Shown in pieces: positions 25,965-35,198 of a DNA stretch of 42,558 nucleotides. Under the pieces are notes generated by a model. The model was not told where the DNA came from. It worked only from the letters and a program-made list of their open reading frames with translations, and did not search any database. The DNA is from CAYGZA01 sp964354135. Lineage in GTDB: Bacteria; Planctomycetota; Planctomycetia; Pirellulales; Thermoguttaceae. Location: positions 1-42,558 of the forward strand of contig CAYGZA010000014.1 in assembly GCA_964354135.1 (NCBI GenBank), in the 5' to 3' direction. A program made the translations under genes and the position numbers. How positions within the stretch are numbered: the first letter of the stretch is position 1; each line of letters opens with the position of its first letter.

Positions 25965-28900
25965 ATGGCAGAACGACTTCTCAGGAAGCTGGGTCACCAC
26001 TACGTCCTGGCGATGATGCTCTTCACCCGGCTGTTCGGCGCGGTCGGCGGGCTGCTGGTCGTCTACTACGTCCAGCTCACCCAGAAGCTGCCGCAGCCCA
26101 TCCACATGCACTTCTGGATCACGGCCGCGGTGGTGGTGATCATCGCGACGGCGATCAGTCTCCTGTTGGCCATGTGGGAGACGCGGAATCTCCGCCCGGT
26201 GCTTCGGCAGATGCGTGCGGGCAAGCCGCTCGATCCGGCTCAGGCGCTCCGGGCGGGGCGGGAAGCCGTCCGGCTGCCTTCGCTCCATCACTGGCGAGAG
26301 GCGTGGATCGTGCCGGTTACCACGACGCTGCCGTGCGTCATCATCCTGAAGGTGCTGGACGACATCTCGGCCGACATCGTAGAGAACATCGTGGCGGCGA
26401 CCTTCATGGCCATCTCCATGGCCGTGATGTCCCACTTCTACGCGACCGAGCGCTGCATGCAGCCGGTGGTCCGCTACCTGCTGAACCACGGGATTGCGAT
26501 CGACTACCGCTCCTTCCCGGTCAGCCGGCTGCGCTTCCGGCTCAACGTCTGCTTCACCCTGGTCATTATGACCACCGCCTTGATGATCGGGACCCTGGCG
26601 AGGCAAAGGACCGCCGACATCATTCAAGAGCCGGAGAACCAGGCGGAAGCGGTGGCCAGTCTGCGGGCGCACTCGACCTACATCACCATCGCGGCCGTCC
26701 TGACGGGGTTCTTGTTCTCGACGGTCTTGGCGAAGTCGGTCGCCTCGCGGGCCAACAATCTGGTGCAGGCGATGGAGCGCGTCCAAAGCGGGCGCCTTTC
26801 GGAGCGGGTTCAGGCCGTGGGAAACGACGAGATCGACATCCTCGCGCGCCAGTTCAACGCGATGGTGGAGCAACTGCAAATGAACCACCAGACGATCCGC
26901 GACCTCAACATGAACCTGGAGCGCAAAGTCACCGACCGGACGCGGCAGCTCGAGGCCACCGTCGAGGAGCTGCGCGCCACCCAGAGGCAACTGACCGAGT
27001 ACAACAGGCAGTTGGAGACGGCCCGCGTCGAGGCGGAAGCCGCCAACCGGGCGAAGACCCAGTTCGTCACGAACATCTCTCACGAGCTGCGCACCCCCTT
27101 GAACGGCGTGATCGGGATGACGGAGCTGTTGCTCGACACCTCGCTGGACGCCCACCAGCGGAAATTCGTGAAGACCGTAAGATACTCGGGCGACGCGCTA
27201 CTGACGCTGATCAACGAGATCCTCGATTTTTCCAAGATCGAGGCGGGCATGCTGGAGCTCGAGCACGTCGATTTCGACGTCTTTTCGACCGTGGAGTCGG
27301 TCATCGAAGTGATCGCCCACCGGTGCACCGAGAAGTCGCTGGAGCTGATCTGCTTCATCGATCCGAGGATCCCGTCGCCCTTGCGGGGAGATCCCGCCCG
27401 GCTGCGGCAAATCCTCGCCAACCTGACCAACAACGCGGTGAAGTTCACAAAGACCGGCCAGGTGGTCGTGCAGGCCACGTTGCTCGAGCAGCGCGGCGAG
27501 TTTCTTCCCGTTCGCTTCAGCGTGCGCGACACCGGCATCGGGATCCCGGAAGACCGCTTCGACCGCTTGTTCCGGCCCTTTTCCCAGGTGGACGCCTCGA
27601 CGACGCGGAAATACGGCGGCACGGGACTGGGACTTGCCATTTCGAAGCAGCTTTGCGAGCTGATGGGCGGGGAAATCGGCGTCCGCAGCAAAGTGGGCCG
27701 GGGATCCACGTTCTGGTTCACGCTCGCCCTGGAAAAGCCGGTGCAAGCCAAAGAGCAGCGCCGGTCGGTCCCCGGCGAACTCGAAGGGCTGCGCGTTCTC
27801 GTCGTGGACGATAACGCGACCAGCCGGAAAGCCCTGAGAAAGCAGTTGGCTGCCTGGGCATTCGACGCGGAGACGGCCTCCGGAGGCGAAGAGGCGCTAT
27901 GCACCCTGCGCCGGGCGACAAGCGAAGGAAGGCCCTTCCGCATAGCCCTGCTGGACATGCACATGCCCGATACGAGGGGGGTGCAACTGGGGGCAAGCAT
28001 CAGGGCCGCCCCGGAGTTGGCCCAAACGCTTCTGATCCTGCTGGTTCCCCTGGGAAGCCAGGTGGATCAGGCGCGGCTGCGGAGCGCCGGGTTGGCCGAT
28101 TACGTGACCAAGCCCGTTCTGCCTTCCGAGCTGTTCGACGCCATTGCGAAAGCGGTTGCCCGCGCCGCGCGCGGAGAAACCGCGGCCGTCGCCGACGTGA
28201 GCCAGGCCAAGCCGGCCGACGTGAGATCTTTCCCGCGAACGAAGTGCAAAGGTGCGCGGATCCTCCTGGCCGAGGACAACGAGATCAACCAGGACGTGGC
28301 CGTCCAAATGCTGACGAAGGCCGGCTACCGGTGCGACGTGGTCGCCAACGGCAAGCAGGCCGTTGAGGCCCTGCAAAACGCCCGCTACGACGCGGTCCTC
28401 ATGGATTGCCACATGCCGGAGATGGACGGGCTGGAAGCCACCCGCATCATCAGGCAGGAAGAGCTGGGCGCTAGCCGCGGCGATGCCCCGGAAATCCCCA
28501 TTATCGCCCTTACCGCAAACGCCATGAAATCGGACCGCCAACGGTGCCTGGAAGCGGGAATGACGGACTATCTCAGCAAGCCGTTGAACCCGATGGAGCT
28601 CATTGAGACGATCGACCGCCATTTGGGCCAGGTGGAGTCTTCCCCAGCCTCAACGGCGAACGCGATCCCCGGCGAATGCCAGGGTCCCACGTCGCCGGCC
28701 GCCTCGGCGCCTGCCGGCCCCGCCGAGGCGGCTCTCGCCGTGCTCGATCTGGGCGCGTTGCTCGGGCGCTGCATGGGCGACCTGGGACTTGCCGAAAGGG
28801 TCATCTCGAAGCTACAGAACCGCGTTCCGAACGATCTGGTGCAACTGGCAGAGAGCATCGGCGCGCGGGATGCCGGTAGAGTGGCAGAATTGGCGCATGC

Positions 28901-29123
28901 CCTGAAGGGCGCGGCTGCCAACCTTTCGGCAGAGGGGCTCCGCGGAGTTGCGGCCCGGTTGGAGGCCGCAGGACGCACCGGCAGCCTGGACGACGCGCCC
29001 GCCAGTCTCGCCCAACTCCGGCGCGAATGGGAGCGCTTTCTCGAACACGTCCCCCCGCTGCTGGCAACCGCGAGGGGAGAGTCCGAACGGCCCAGCGAAG
29101 CAGAGCTGAGTCAAGCGAAGTAG
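25965..29123 (+). CDS. Hybrid sensor histidine kinase (HAMP-HisKA-HATPase-REC-REC-HPt)
   Basis: 1052 aa. About six transmembrane segments occupy residues 9-250, with little periplasmic sequence, so the input may be sensed in the membrane. A HAMP-like segment (NLVQAMERVQSGRLSERV) and a coiled coil follow. HisKA carries His373 (SHELRTPL). The ATPase has the N box NLTNNAVKF and the G boxes DTGIGI and GTGLGL. REC1 has Asp664 (LLDMHMPDTRG), REC2 Asp814 (LMDCHMPEMDG), and a C-terminal HPt domain His978 (AHALKGAAANL). This is a BarA/ArcB-type phosphorelay kinase that would pass phosphate on through the HPt. It follows the terpene-synthase-like gene and is 20 nt before the HD-GYP regulator, its probable output. 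Confidence 0.92.
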   Translation: MAERLLRKLGHHYVLAMMLFTRLFGAVGGLLVVYYVQLTQKLPQPIHMHFWITAAVVVIIATAISLLLAMWETRNLRPVLRQMRAGKPLDPAQALRAGREAVRLPSLHHWREAWIVPVTTTLPCVIILKVLDDISADIVENIVAATFMAISMAVMSHFYATERCMQPVVRYLLNHGIAIDYRSFPVSRLRFRLNVCFTLVIMTTALMIGTLARQRTADIIQEPENQAEAVASLRAHSTYITIAAVLTGFLFSTVLAKSVASRANNLVQAMERVQSGRLSERVQAVGNDEIDILARQFNAMVEQLQMNHQTIRDLNMNLERKVTDRTRQLEATVEELRATQRQLTEYNRQLETARVEAEAANRAKTQFVTNISHELRTPLNGVIGMTELLLDTSLDAHQRKFVKTVRYSGDALLTLINEILDFSKIEAGMLELEHVDFDVFSTVESVIEVIAHRCTEKSLELICFIDPRIPSPLRGDPARLRQILANLTNNAVKFTKTGQVVVQATLLEQRGEFLPVRFSVRDTGIGIPEDRFDRLFRPFSQVDASTTRKYGGTGLGLAISKQLCELMGGEIGVRSKVGRGSTFWFTLALEKPVQAKEQRRSVPGELEGLRVLVVDDNATSRKALRKQLAAWAFDAETASGGEEALCTLRRATSEGRPFRIALLDMHMPDTRGVQLGASIRAAPELAQTLLILLVPLGSQVDQARLRSAGLADYVTKPVLPSELFDAIAKAVARAARGETAAVADVSQAKPADVRSFPRTKCKGARILLAEDNEINQDVAVQMLTKAGYRCDVVANGKQAVEALQNARYDAVLMDCHMPEMDGLEATRIIRQEELGASRGDAPEIPIIALTANAMKSDRQRCLEAGMTDYLSKPLNPMELIETIDRHLGQVESSPASTANAIPGECQGPTSPAASAPAGPAEAALAVLDLGALLGRCMGDLGLAERVISKLQNRVPNDLVQLAESIGARDAGRVAELAHALKGAAANLSAEGLRGVAARLEAAGRTGSLDDAPASLAQLRREWERFLEHVPPLLATARGESERPSEAELSQAK

Positions 29124-29143
29124 TCTCGGTACGGAGATGAGCG

Positions 29144-30193
29144 ATGCATATCTTGGTTGTCGACGACGATGAGATCGCCCTGGAGTTGCTCCGCAACACC
29201 CTGGTGCAGGCGGGCTACGAGGTCGAGGTTGCCAGGGACGGCCGGCAGGCGCTGGAAATCCTGCGCGCCGGCGCGCACCGCCTGGTGATCTCCGACTGGG
29301 AAATGCCGGAGATGAACGGCATCGAGCTGTGCCGAAAGATCCGGGACCGGCATTTCGGCGGCTACATCTACGTGATCCTGGTCACCGCCCGCGACGGGCT
29401 CGACAACGTCGTCGAAGGCCTCAACGCCGGAGCGGACGACTTCATCACCAAGCCGTTCGAGCCGACGGAGCTGTGCGTCCGGGTCCGGGCGGGCGAGCGG
29501 GTCTTGTCGCTGGACAGCCGCGACCTGACGATTTTCAGCCTCGCCAAGCTGGCGGAATCGCGGGACCCCGAGACCGGCGCGCACCTGGAGCGGATGCGCG
29601 AGTATTGCCGCGCGATCGCCCAGGACCTGTTGCGACAGGGCAAGTTCCCCGAGGAAATCGACGGGGAGTACGTTCAAACCATCTATCTGACCAGCCCGTT
29701 GCACGACATCGGCAAGGTCGGGATTCCCGACTTCGTGCTCCTCAAGCCCGGCCGCCTGACCGACCGGGAATTCGACATCATGAAGAAGCACGCGATCATC
29801 GGGGCCGAGACCCTCACCGCCGCGGTGCGCGAGCATCCCGAAGCCAAGTTCCTGCAGATGGCGCGGCAGATTGCCCTGAGCCACCACGAACGGTACGACG
29901 GAAGCGGGTATCCGTTCGGATTGGCGCGAGAGGAGATTCCTCTCAGCGGGCGGATCGTCGCCCTGGCCGACGTCTACGACGCCCTGACCACGAAACGGGT
30001 CTACAAGGCCGCGTTCACGCACGACGTGGCGCGATCCATCATCCTCGATGGAAAGGGCGTCCACTTCGATCCGGACATTGTGGACAGCTTCGTCGACATC
30101 GAGGAAGAATTCATCGCGGTCCTCCGGCAGTATGCCGACGCCGAGCTGATGATGTCTCTCGAACCCACTGTGTTAGTCGGATCCGTTGCCTGA
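29144..30193 (+). CDS. Response regulator with HD-GYP c-di-GMP phosphodiesterase domain
   Basis: 349 aa; the ATG at 29144 follows GGAG. The REC domain (about 1-120) has VVDDDE, phosphoacceptor Asp51 (SDWEMPEMNG) and Lys in ITKPFEP. The HD-GYP domain (about 140-330) has His187-Asp188 (LHDIGK), HHERYDGSGYP (G253-SGYP-257) and ADVYDALTT. HD-GYP proteins hydrolyse c-di-GMP. As the next gene after the hybrid kinase, it is the likely receiver of the HPt phosphate. ispH starts 23 nt downstream, so all are probably one operon. Confidence 0.93.
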   Translation: MHILVVDDDEIALELLRNTLVQAGYEVEVARDGRQALEILRAGAHRLVISDWEMPEMNGIELCRKIRDRHFGGYIYVILVTARDGLDNVVEGLNAGADDFITKPFEPTELCVRVRAGERVLSLDSRDLTIFSLAKLAESRDPETGAHLERMREYCRAIAQDLLRQGKFPEEIDGEYVQTIYLTSPLHDIGKVGIPDFVLLKPGRLTDREFDIMKKHAIIGAETLTAAVREHPEAKFLQMARQIALSHHERYDGSGYPFGLAREEIPLSGRIVALADVYDALTTKRVYKAAFTHDVARSIILDGKGVHFDPDIVDSFVDIEEEFIAVLRQYADAELMMSLEPTVLVGSVA

Positions 30194-30216
30194 GATTGCG
30201 TCCCCAGGGGGGCACG

Positions 30217-31251
30217 ATGAAGATCCTTTTGGCCAATCCGCGGGGATTCTGTGCAGGGGTCAAGATGGCCATTGGAAGCCTGGAGCGGGCCCTGGAGCTC
30301 TTTGGCGCCCCGGTGTACGTGTACCACGAGATCGTCCACAACAAGCACGTGGTCGATGGATTCCGCAGGTGGGGCGTGGTCTTCGTCAACGACGTGGACG
30401 AAGTGCCGGAGGGCGCGCACCTGGTGTACAGTGCGCACGGCGTCTCGCCGAGCGTCCGAGAGCAGGTCGGGCGGCGGCGCGTCCACGCCATCGACGCCAC
30501 GTGCCCGCTGGTCAACAAGGTACACCTGGAGGCGGCCCGATTCGCCCGCCAGGGGTACACCGTCGTGTTGATCGGTCATGCCGGCCACGACGAAGTCGTC
30601 GGGGTTTTGGGCGAGGCGCCGGAGCAGATCCGCCTCGTGGAGACGGCCGGGGACGCCGACCGGGTCGAAGTGCCCGATCCGGCCAAAGTCGCGTATCTCA
30701 CGCAAACGACCCTGAGCGTCGACGACGCCAAACGCATCGCCGACCGGCTCCGCCGGCGATTCCCGGCGATCGTCGGACCGCCGAAAGACGACGTCTGTTA
30801 CGCCACGCAGAACCGCCAGGAGGCGGTGAGGGCCCTCGTCCGTGAGGCGAACGTCGTGCTTGTGGTCGGAAGCCGCAATAGCTCGAACAGCAACCGCTTG
30901 GCCGAGATTGCCCGATCCCGCAACCGGCCCGCCCACCTGATCGACGGCGCGGACGAGATTGACCCTTCCTGGTTCCACGGTGACGAGACGGTGCTTGTCA
31001 CCGCGGGGGCCAGCGCCCCCGAGAAGGTGGTGGCCCAGTGCGTCTCGTTCTTGTGCGAGCGCTTCGGTGCTCAGGTCGAGGAGCGGGTGATCCGCCGAGA
31101 GCGGGCGCAGTTCGCACTCCCGCCCGAGCTACGCAAGCCCACCGCCGTGCCTGCTAGCATCGTGTTCCCAACGCTCGGGCCCAATCAGTCGTCGAGTGCT
31201 GGTCAGGAAGGTCAGGCCTTCCAACGGATCATGGAGCCGGGGGAATGGTAA
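30217..31251 (+). CDS. ispH: 4-hydroxy-3-methylbut-2-enyl diphosphate reductase (IspH)
   Basis: 344 aa; AGGGGGG lies before the ATG at 30217. It catalyses the last step of the MEP pathway, making IPP and DMAPP with a [4Fe-4S] cluster. Cluster cysteines Cys12 (NPRGFCAGV), Cys96 (DATCPLVNK) and Cys194 (VCYATQNRQ) are all present, with His in YHEIVHNKHVV and SAHGVSP, and IGHAGHDEVVG, where Asp replaces the usual Pro before the conserved Glu. SRNSSNSNRL is the diphosphate-binding motif. A C-terminal tail of about 30 residues follows the domain. The position directly behind a kinase-regulator pair and in the same run as a terpene-synthase-like gene suggests co-regulated isoprenoid supply. Confidence 0.95.
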   Translation: MKILLANPRGFCAGVKMAIGSLERALELFGAPVYVYHEIVHNKHVVDGFRRWGVVFVNDVDEVPEGAHLVYSAHGVSPSVREQVGRRRVHAIDATCPLVNKVHLEAARFARQGYTVVLIGHAGHDEVVGVLGEAPEQIRLVETAGDADRVEVPDPAKVAYLTQTTLSVDDAKRIADRLRRRFPAIVGPPKDDVCYATQNRQEAVRALVREANVVLVVGSRNSSNSNRLAEIARSRNRPAHLIDGADEIDPSWFHGDETVLVTAGASAPEKVVAQCVSFLCERFGAQVEERVIRRERAQFALPPELRKPTAVPASIVFPTLGPNQSSSAGQEGQAFQRIMEPGEW

Positions 31252-31385
31252 ATCAGGGCGGAGTGCGCCAACTTTGACGGGGCATGATCCAGGCGAAGTG
31301 GCGCCGCGCCCCGTCCCGGACGACCGCCAAATTGTGAACTTTGGGCATGAGAATCATGCTCCTCATAAACGGCTGCGGCTGGTAG

Positions 31386-31442
31386 GGCCTGCGAACCGAT
31401 GAAGACGTAAAGCGGCTCCCGACAAAGCCGGGTGTCTCGGTT
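31386..31442 (+). promoter_or_regulatory. Structured leader RNA candidate upstream of FadL gene
   Basis: From about 31396 the sequence can fold as nested stems: AACCG/CGGTT outside, AGAC/GTCT inside, and CGGCT/AGCCG closing an eight-base loop, with GTAAAG and GGT as internal loops. It lies about 45 nt before the ATG at 31482. Segments GACGTAAAGC and AGCCGGGTGTC recall conserved blocks of the c-di-GMP-I (GEMM) riboswitch in the right order, but the connecting hairpins are too short for a proper GEMM. It may be a new or variant element, or a simple leader hairpin. Confidence 0.3.
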
Positions 31443-31481
31443 GGCACCCCATTTGGATTTGGGTTATCCACGGAGGGTATC

Positions 31482-32779
31482 ATGCGTCGGTTGCCTCGGG
31501 GCGTCCGTGACCGCATTGCGATCCTGGTCTGGGCGTGGGGCGTGCTTGCGTGGAGCGCCACTAGCGCCGTGGCCGACGGGGTCATCCGAGATGGCCTCGG
31601 GGCCATATCCTCCGGCCGGGGCGGGACGAATATCGCCCATTCCGACAACGGGGAAGTCCTGCTCGATAACCCCGCCGGGATCGTGAACATCGAGGCAGCA
31701 CGGCTCTCCGAGCTGAGTTTCGACCTCTTGTTCACGCATCTCCATTTCCTCGATCCGCAGAACGACGCGTCGGCCTCGGCCAACCCCTTTCCTTTGGGGC
31801 AGTTCTCGTACATTGCCAAGAGCAGCGACGAGCAGTGGGCCTTTGGTCTCGGTGCCTACGCCCCGGCGGGCTTCGGGGCGACGTTTGATCTGAACGGGCC
31901 CCCGCTCGTGCCCGGCGTACACAGGTACAAATCGCTGGGCGCCCTGGGAAAGATCGTGCCCGGGGTCGCGTATCGGTTGAACGATCGGCTCTCCATCGGG
32001 GCGACGCTCGGCGTCGGAGTCAGCCATGCCGAATTGGAGGGGCCCTTCTTCGTGCAGANNNNNNNNNNGTGCAGACCGGCCCTTTGAGTGGAACGCCCAC
32101 GCTCCTTGACGTGCAAGGTACCGGGGCGAGCCTGGTGTGGTCGGTCGGCCTGCAGCACGACCTCACCGAGAGAACGACGTGGGGGCTGACCTACACGAGT
32201 GAAAGCCGCTTCCACCTCGACGGGAACGCCCTGGTCGACGTGGCGGGGCTCCAGAGCCGGTACGACGCGACAATCGATATCACGTGGCCGCGTTCCGTCG
32301 GCTTCGGCGTGAAGCACCTCTTTTGCGAGCACCGGCGAGCGTCGCTCGACGTGATCTGGTTTGGCTGGTCCGACGCCTTCGACAGCATCGGCCTGCGGCT
32401 CGCCAACGGCAACAACGTGCTGCTGCCGCCGGCTTTCTCCGATCAGTTTCCCCTGGATTGGCGGGACAGCGTCTCCGTGCGTTTGGGCTACGAAGAGTTC
32501 CTGACTCCCTCCTCCGTGTTGCGGGCCGGCTACGTGTATCATCCCGATCCCATTCCCGATGCCACCCTTACCCCGTACATCCCCGCGATCCTCGAGCATG
32601 CCTTCTCAGTCGGTTGTGGGAAGCGCTCGGAGATCGGCAGCGTCGACCTTGCGTACCAGTTCTCGTTCGGCCCCGACCGCAGGGTTGGAACCAGCGGTAT
32701 TGTCGGCGGCGATTTCGACAACAGCACCATCCGCGCCCAGGCCCATTGGCTGTTCCTGAGTTTCTCCCGCCAGTATTGA
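31482..32779 (+). CDS. OmpP1/FadL-type outer-membrane transporter, split by an artificial N gap
   Basis: About 426 aa once the gap is closed. GGAGGG precedes the ATG; a signal peptide (about 1-32) ends near SAVADG. The mature N-terminus (SGRGGTNIAHSDNGEVLLDNPA) matches FadL/TodX-type barrels, whose N-terminus plugs the channel; KIVPGVAYRLNDRLSIGATL, WGLTYTSES and the terminal barrel strands fit too. FadL proteins pass hydrophobic compounds (fatty acids, aromatics, terpenoids) across the outer membrane. Ten Ns (32059-32068) are flanked on both sides by the same GTGCAGA. Removing the Ns and one copy gives an uninterrupted frame (FFVQTGPLSGTP), so the gene is intact and the break is an assembly artefact. 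Confidence 0.8.
32059..32068. other. Assembly gap of 10 Ns
   Basis: A scaffold gap with GTGCAGA repeated on each side (32052-32058 and 32069-32075). The duplicated ends suggest the contigs overlap and no bases are missing. Confidence 0.9.
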
Positions 32780-32852
32780 GTCCCGCCCTCCCGGAATCGT
32801 GCAACGCGGTCTAGCAGAGATCGATTGTTTCGTCTCGTTCCCATGCCGACCG

Positions 32853-33950
32853 ATGGACAAGCCGTCAGTTGATCCGGTTCCCGCGGTCCTGATCGTAACC
32901 AGGCACGAGAAGTTCGCCGCGGCCGCCGCTCGGCAGCTTGCGGCCCGCCGCTGGGCCGTCGAGGTCGCGCCGCCGGACGAAGTGCGCCGGTTTCTCGAGT
33001 CCAAGCAGCCTTCGCCCGGCGCCGTCTTTGTCGATTGGGACGCAAAGGGGGAGAACGGCGTGCCGGTTTATCAGGTCGTGCGCGACAGTCTTCCCGAATG
33101 CCGGATCGTCTTGATTGCCGCGCCTGAGCAGGCTTCGGCGGCGGCGGACCTCGCGCTATCGGCCGGGGTCTACGACTACGTGTTGACCGGCGGCGCCGAG
33201 GACCCCAAGCGCATCCTCTTCCTGGCGGAGCGCGCCCGGGCGAGCGTGCCGAAGGCTCAAGACGACACGGATCTGCAATCTCGCGAAGTTCTCAAGACGC
33301 TGGCCGAGCTCCGCGATCTGCTGAGGGGCGACAGCGATAATCCGATCGTCAGACTGCTCGACAAGTACAAGGTCGACGCCGGTTCGAGCCCGTTAACCCA
33401 GGAACTCCTCCAAGAGGTCGCGGAGGACTACGCGCATTGCCTGGTCGGACTGATCTGCGGACGATTGAGGCGGCTGGAGAACCAGATCCTCCTGTCGGGC
33501 AGGGGCCAGGCGCGAGCTCCCGCGGGATCCCAGACCGGACCGATCCTGGTGGTGGAAGACGACGACATCTGTGGAGAGCTGGCCAAGAACATCCTCGAGA
33601 AGAACGGCTTCGAGGTGATGCTCGCCAATTCGGTCCCGGCCGCAAGAGATGCTCTTGCGCGGCAGCATCCTGCCCTGGTGCTCATGGACGTCCATCTCCG
33701 CGACGGCAACGGGATTCAGCTCGTCGAGTCGCTGCGGGCCGGGAGCACTTGCCCGCACGTGCCGGTGATCGTCGTCACGAGCGATCGGATGAAGAGCACG
33801 CTCGTGGACGCCGTCGGGGCCAACGTGCAGGGGTACCTGCTGAAGCCGTACGAGCCGAAGCTGCTCGTGGCGAAGGTCAAAGCGGTCCTGGAAAAGCCCC
33901 AAGCGGGAAACCGCGATCTTGCACTGCGCGATGCCGCCCTGGGCGGTTGA
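32853..33950 (+). CDS. Double receiver-domain response regulator
   Basis: 365 aa from the ATG at 32853 (a GTG at 32799 is possible; neither has a strong ribosome-binding site). The N-terminal REC-like domain (about 8-115) keeps Asp61 (VFVDWDAKGENG) but lacks the usual acidic pair and Lys, so it may be degenerate. A helical linker (about 135-225, LLQEVAEDYAHCLVGLICGRLRRLENQ) follows. The C-terminal REC (about 235-355) is complete: ILVVEDDD, Asp279 (LMDVHLRDGNG), Thr in VVTSDR and Lys in LLKPYEP. There is no DNA-binding or enzymatic output domain, so it probably works by protein contact or as a phosphate sink. It lies 73 nt behind the FadL gene at the end of the signalling block. Confidence 0.85.
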   Translation: MDKPSVDPVPAVLIVTRHEKFAAAAARQLAARRWAVEVAPPDEVRRFLESKQPSPGAVFVDWDAKGENGVPVYQVVRDSLPECRIVLIAAPEQASAAADLALSAGVYDYVLTGGAEDPKRILFLAERARASVPKAQDDTDLQSREVLKTLAELRDLLRGDSDNPIVRLLDKYKVDAGSSPLTQELLQEVAEDYAHCLVGLICGRLRRLENQILLSGRGQARAPAGSQTGPILVVEDDDICGELAKNILEKNGFEVMLANSVPAARDALARQHPALVLMDVHLRDGNGIQLVESLRAGSTCPHVPVIVVTSDRMKSTLVDAVGANVQGYLLKPYEPKLLVAKVKAVLEKPQAGNRDLALRDAALGG

Positions 33951-33975
33951 GCGCACGCCCCGGCAGCCGCCGGGC

Positions 33976-34065
33976 GGGTGGCACGCCCTGAGGCTTTGCG
34001 AAGGGCGTGGTTGGCCAGTCGCCGCACCAAAGCCACGCCCATCGGAGACTCTGGGCGTGCCACCC
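33976..34065. repeat. 13-bp inverted repeat around a degenerate palindrome
   Basis: GGGTGGCACGCCC (33976-33988) and its exact complement (34053-34065) enclose 64 nt that contain further GGGCGTGG/CCACGCCC pairing. It is another REP-like family. Confidence 0.65.
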
Positions 34066-34313
34066 GACCGTTATTGACCACCCTCGGGCCAGCGGGCTCC
34101 TCAGAAGTGGCCAAAATCGCATTGTGGCCAACATGAGGCGTTTGGCACGTTTTGGGCGAGAAACGGCCGAACCGTAATCCTTTGGCAAATAATGCCCTGC
34201 CCGCCACCGCGGCAGCCTGTGAAAACGCCGGAAAACCCTACGTTTTCCAGGGTTTCCTCAACTTTCACCGCCGTTGCGAAAACAACCAGAAACCTCCGAA
34301 AACGTCGCCTAGC

Positions 34314-34330
34314 GGGTGTCAGTGACACCC
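34314..34330. repeat. Perfect 17-bp palindrome
   Basis: GGGTGTCA-G-TGACACCC. It could be an operator-like site, or the end of the mobile remnant beside it. No gene directly uses it. Confidence 0.5.
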
Positions 34331-34880
34331 GGTTTCCGAGATAGCGACGACTGGTTGCCGGAGGCTGGAGGTTGATTCATCAGAGTGCTTCACGTCATCG
34401 GGATGGGGACTGCCCAGGGGCCCACAAGACCGTGGCGCGGCCGCCGGAAGCTCAAGACCAGCGCCTGACCGGCTCAACCACAATGGCGTTCTCCACCGGT
34501 TCGCGAGCCTCCTCCCTTCCCCTCAAAGGTCAGGATTTCGTTCCTGGCGCACGGAAAGGCTCCCGGGGAGGCGTTTTGGCGCGATGCCACCCTGGGGACG
34601 GCTCAGATGTCCAAGAGGTCGTGGGGCGCGAGAAAACCGGCCACGGAGAGGCCTCGGCTTCGGTCAGCGAGGTCATTAGGGCATCGACCTCGACGCGACC
34701 AGGCTCTTGGCGTGTCCGTTGGTGGAGACTGCCTCTTTCTGGGGGCGCGGTATCTCAGAGCGGGCGTCACGGGCCGGGGACTCTTACCAGCGGCACGGGC
34801 CCCGAGGCGAACCTGTGGGCAAAACCCTCCCGGTGCCGGTTACAAGCCCCAGGACATGCACCCGCGTCAGTCAGCCGGGC

Positions 34881-35198
34881 AGTCGTGTAGATGACCTGTT
34901 TGCCGTGCCGCTTGCACTCGGCGCTGTACTGGGCCGAGAGGTCGATGTCCTGGAACCGGCCCCAGCGGCTCACGTCCAGACAGAGCACGTAGTCGAAGTC
35001 GTGCCACTGTTTGACCCACTGGTCCATCATCTGGGTAAACGCCGGGCGGCCTTCGGCGGTGAGTCCCGACTTGCCGGGATCGGCGAACTCCTCGATGACC
35101 TGGACGCCGTTCTTGTCGGCCCACTCGCGGACCTGGTTCCGCCGGATCGGGATCGAGTTCTCCTGGCGGTCCTGGGCAGAATGGCGATAATAGGCCAC
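34881..35198 (-). pseudogene. Truncated serine recombinase (resolvase) fragment
   Basis: About 106 aa of the serine recombinase catalytic domain remain, from a GTG at 35198. The nucleophile Ser lies in AYYRHSAQDRQENS, followed by EEFADPGKSGLTAEGRPAFT and VLCLDVSRWGRFQDIDLSAQY. Homology stops after KQVIYTT; the rest of the frame to 34767 looks random, and the DNA-binding and recombinase domains are missing. It is a dead remnant of an integrated element, which fits the non-coding region beside it. Confidence 0.75.

Larger units (their letters stand above)
33951..34880. other. Non-coding, decayed region
   Basis: 930 nt without a convincing gene between the double-REC gene and the truncated recombinase. 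It holds an inverted repeat (33976-34065), a small perfect palindrome (34314-34330), short direct repeats (GTGGCCAA twice near 34107-34132) and a hairpin GGAAAACCCT...AGGGTTTCC near 34228-34256. It looks like remnants of mobile DNA. Confidence 0.6.

Noticed and set aside
31252..31481. A canonical c-di-GMP-I riboswitch
   Set aside because: Only two short blocks agree. The hairpins between them are missing or too short, so it is listed only as a structured leader candidate.
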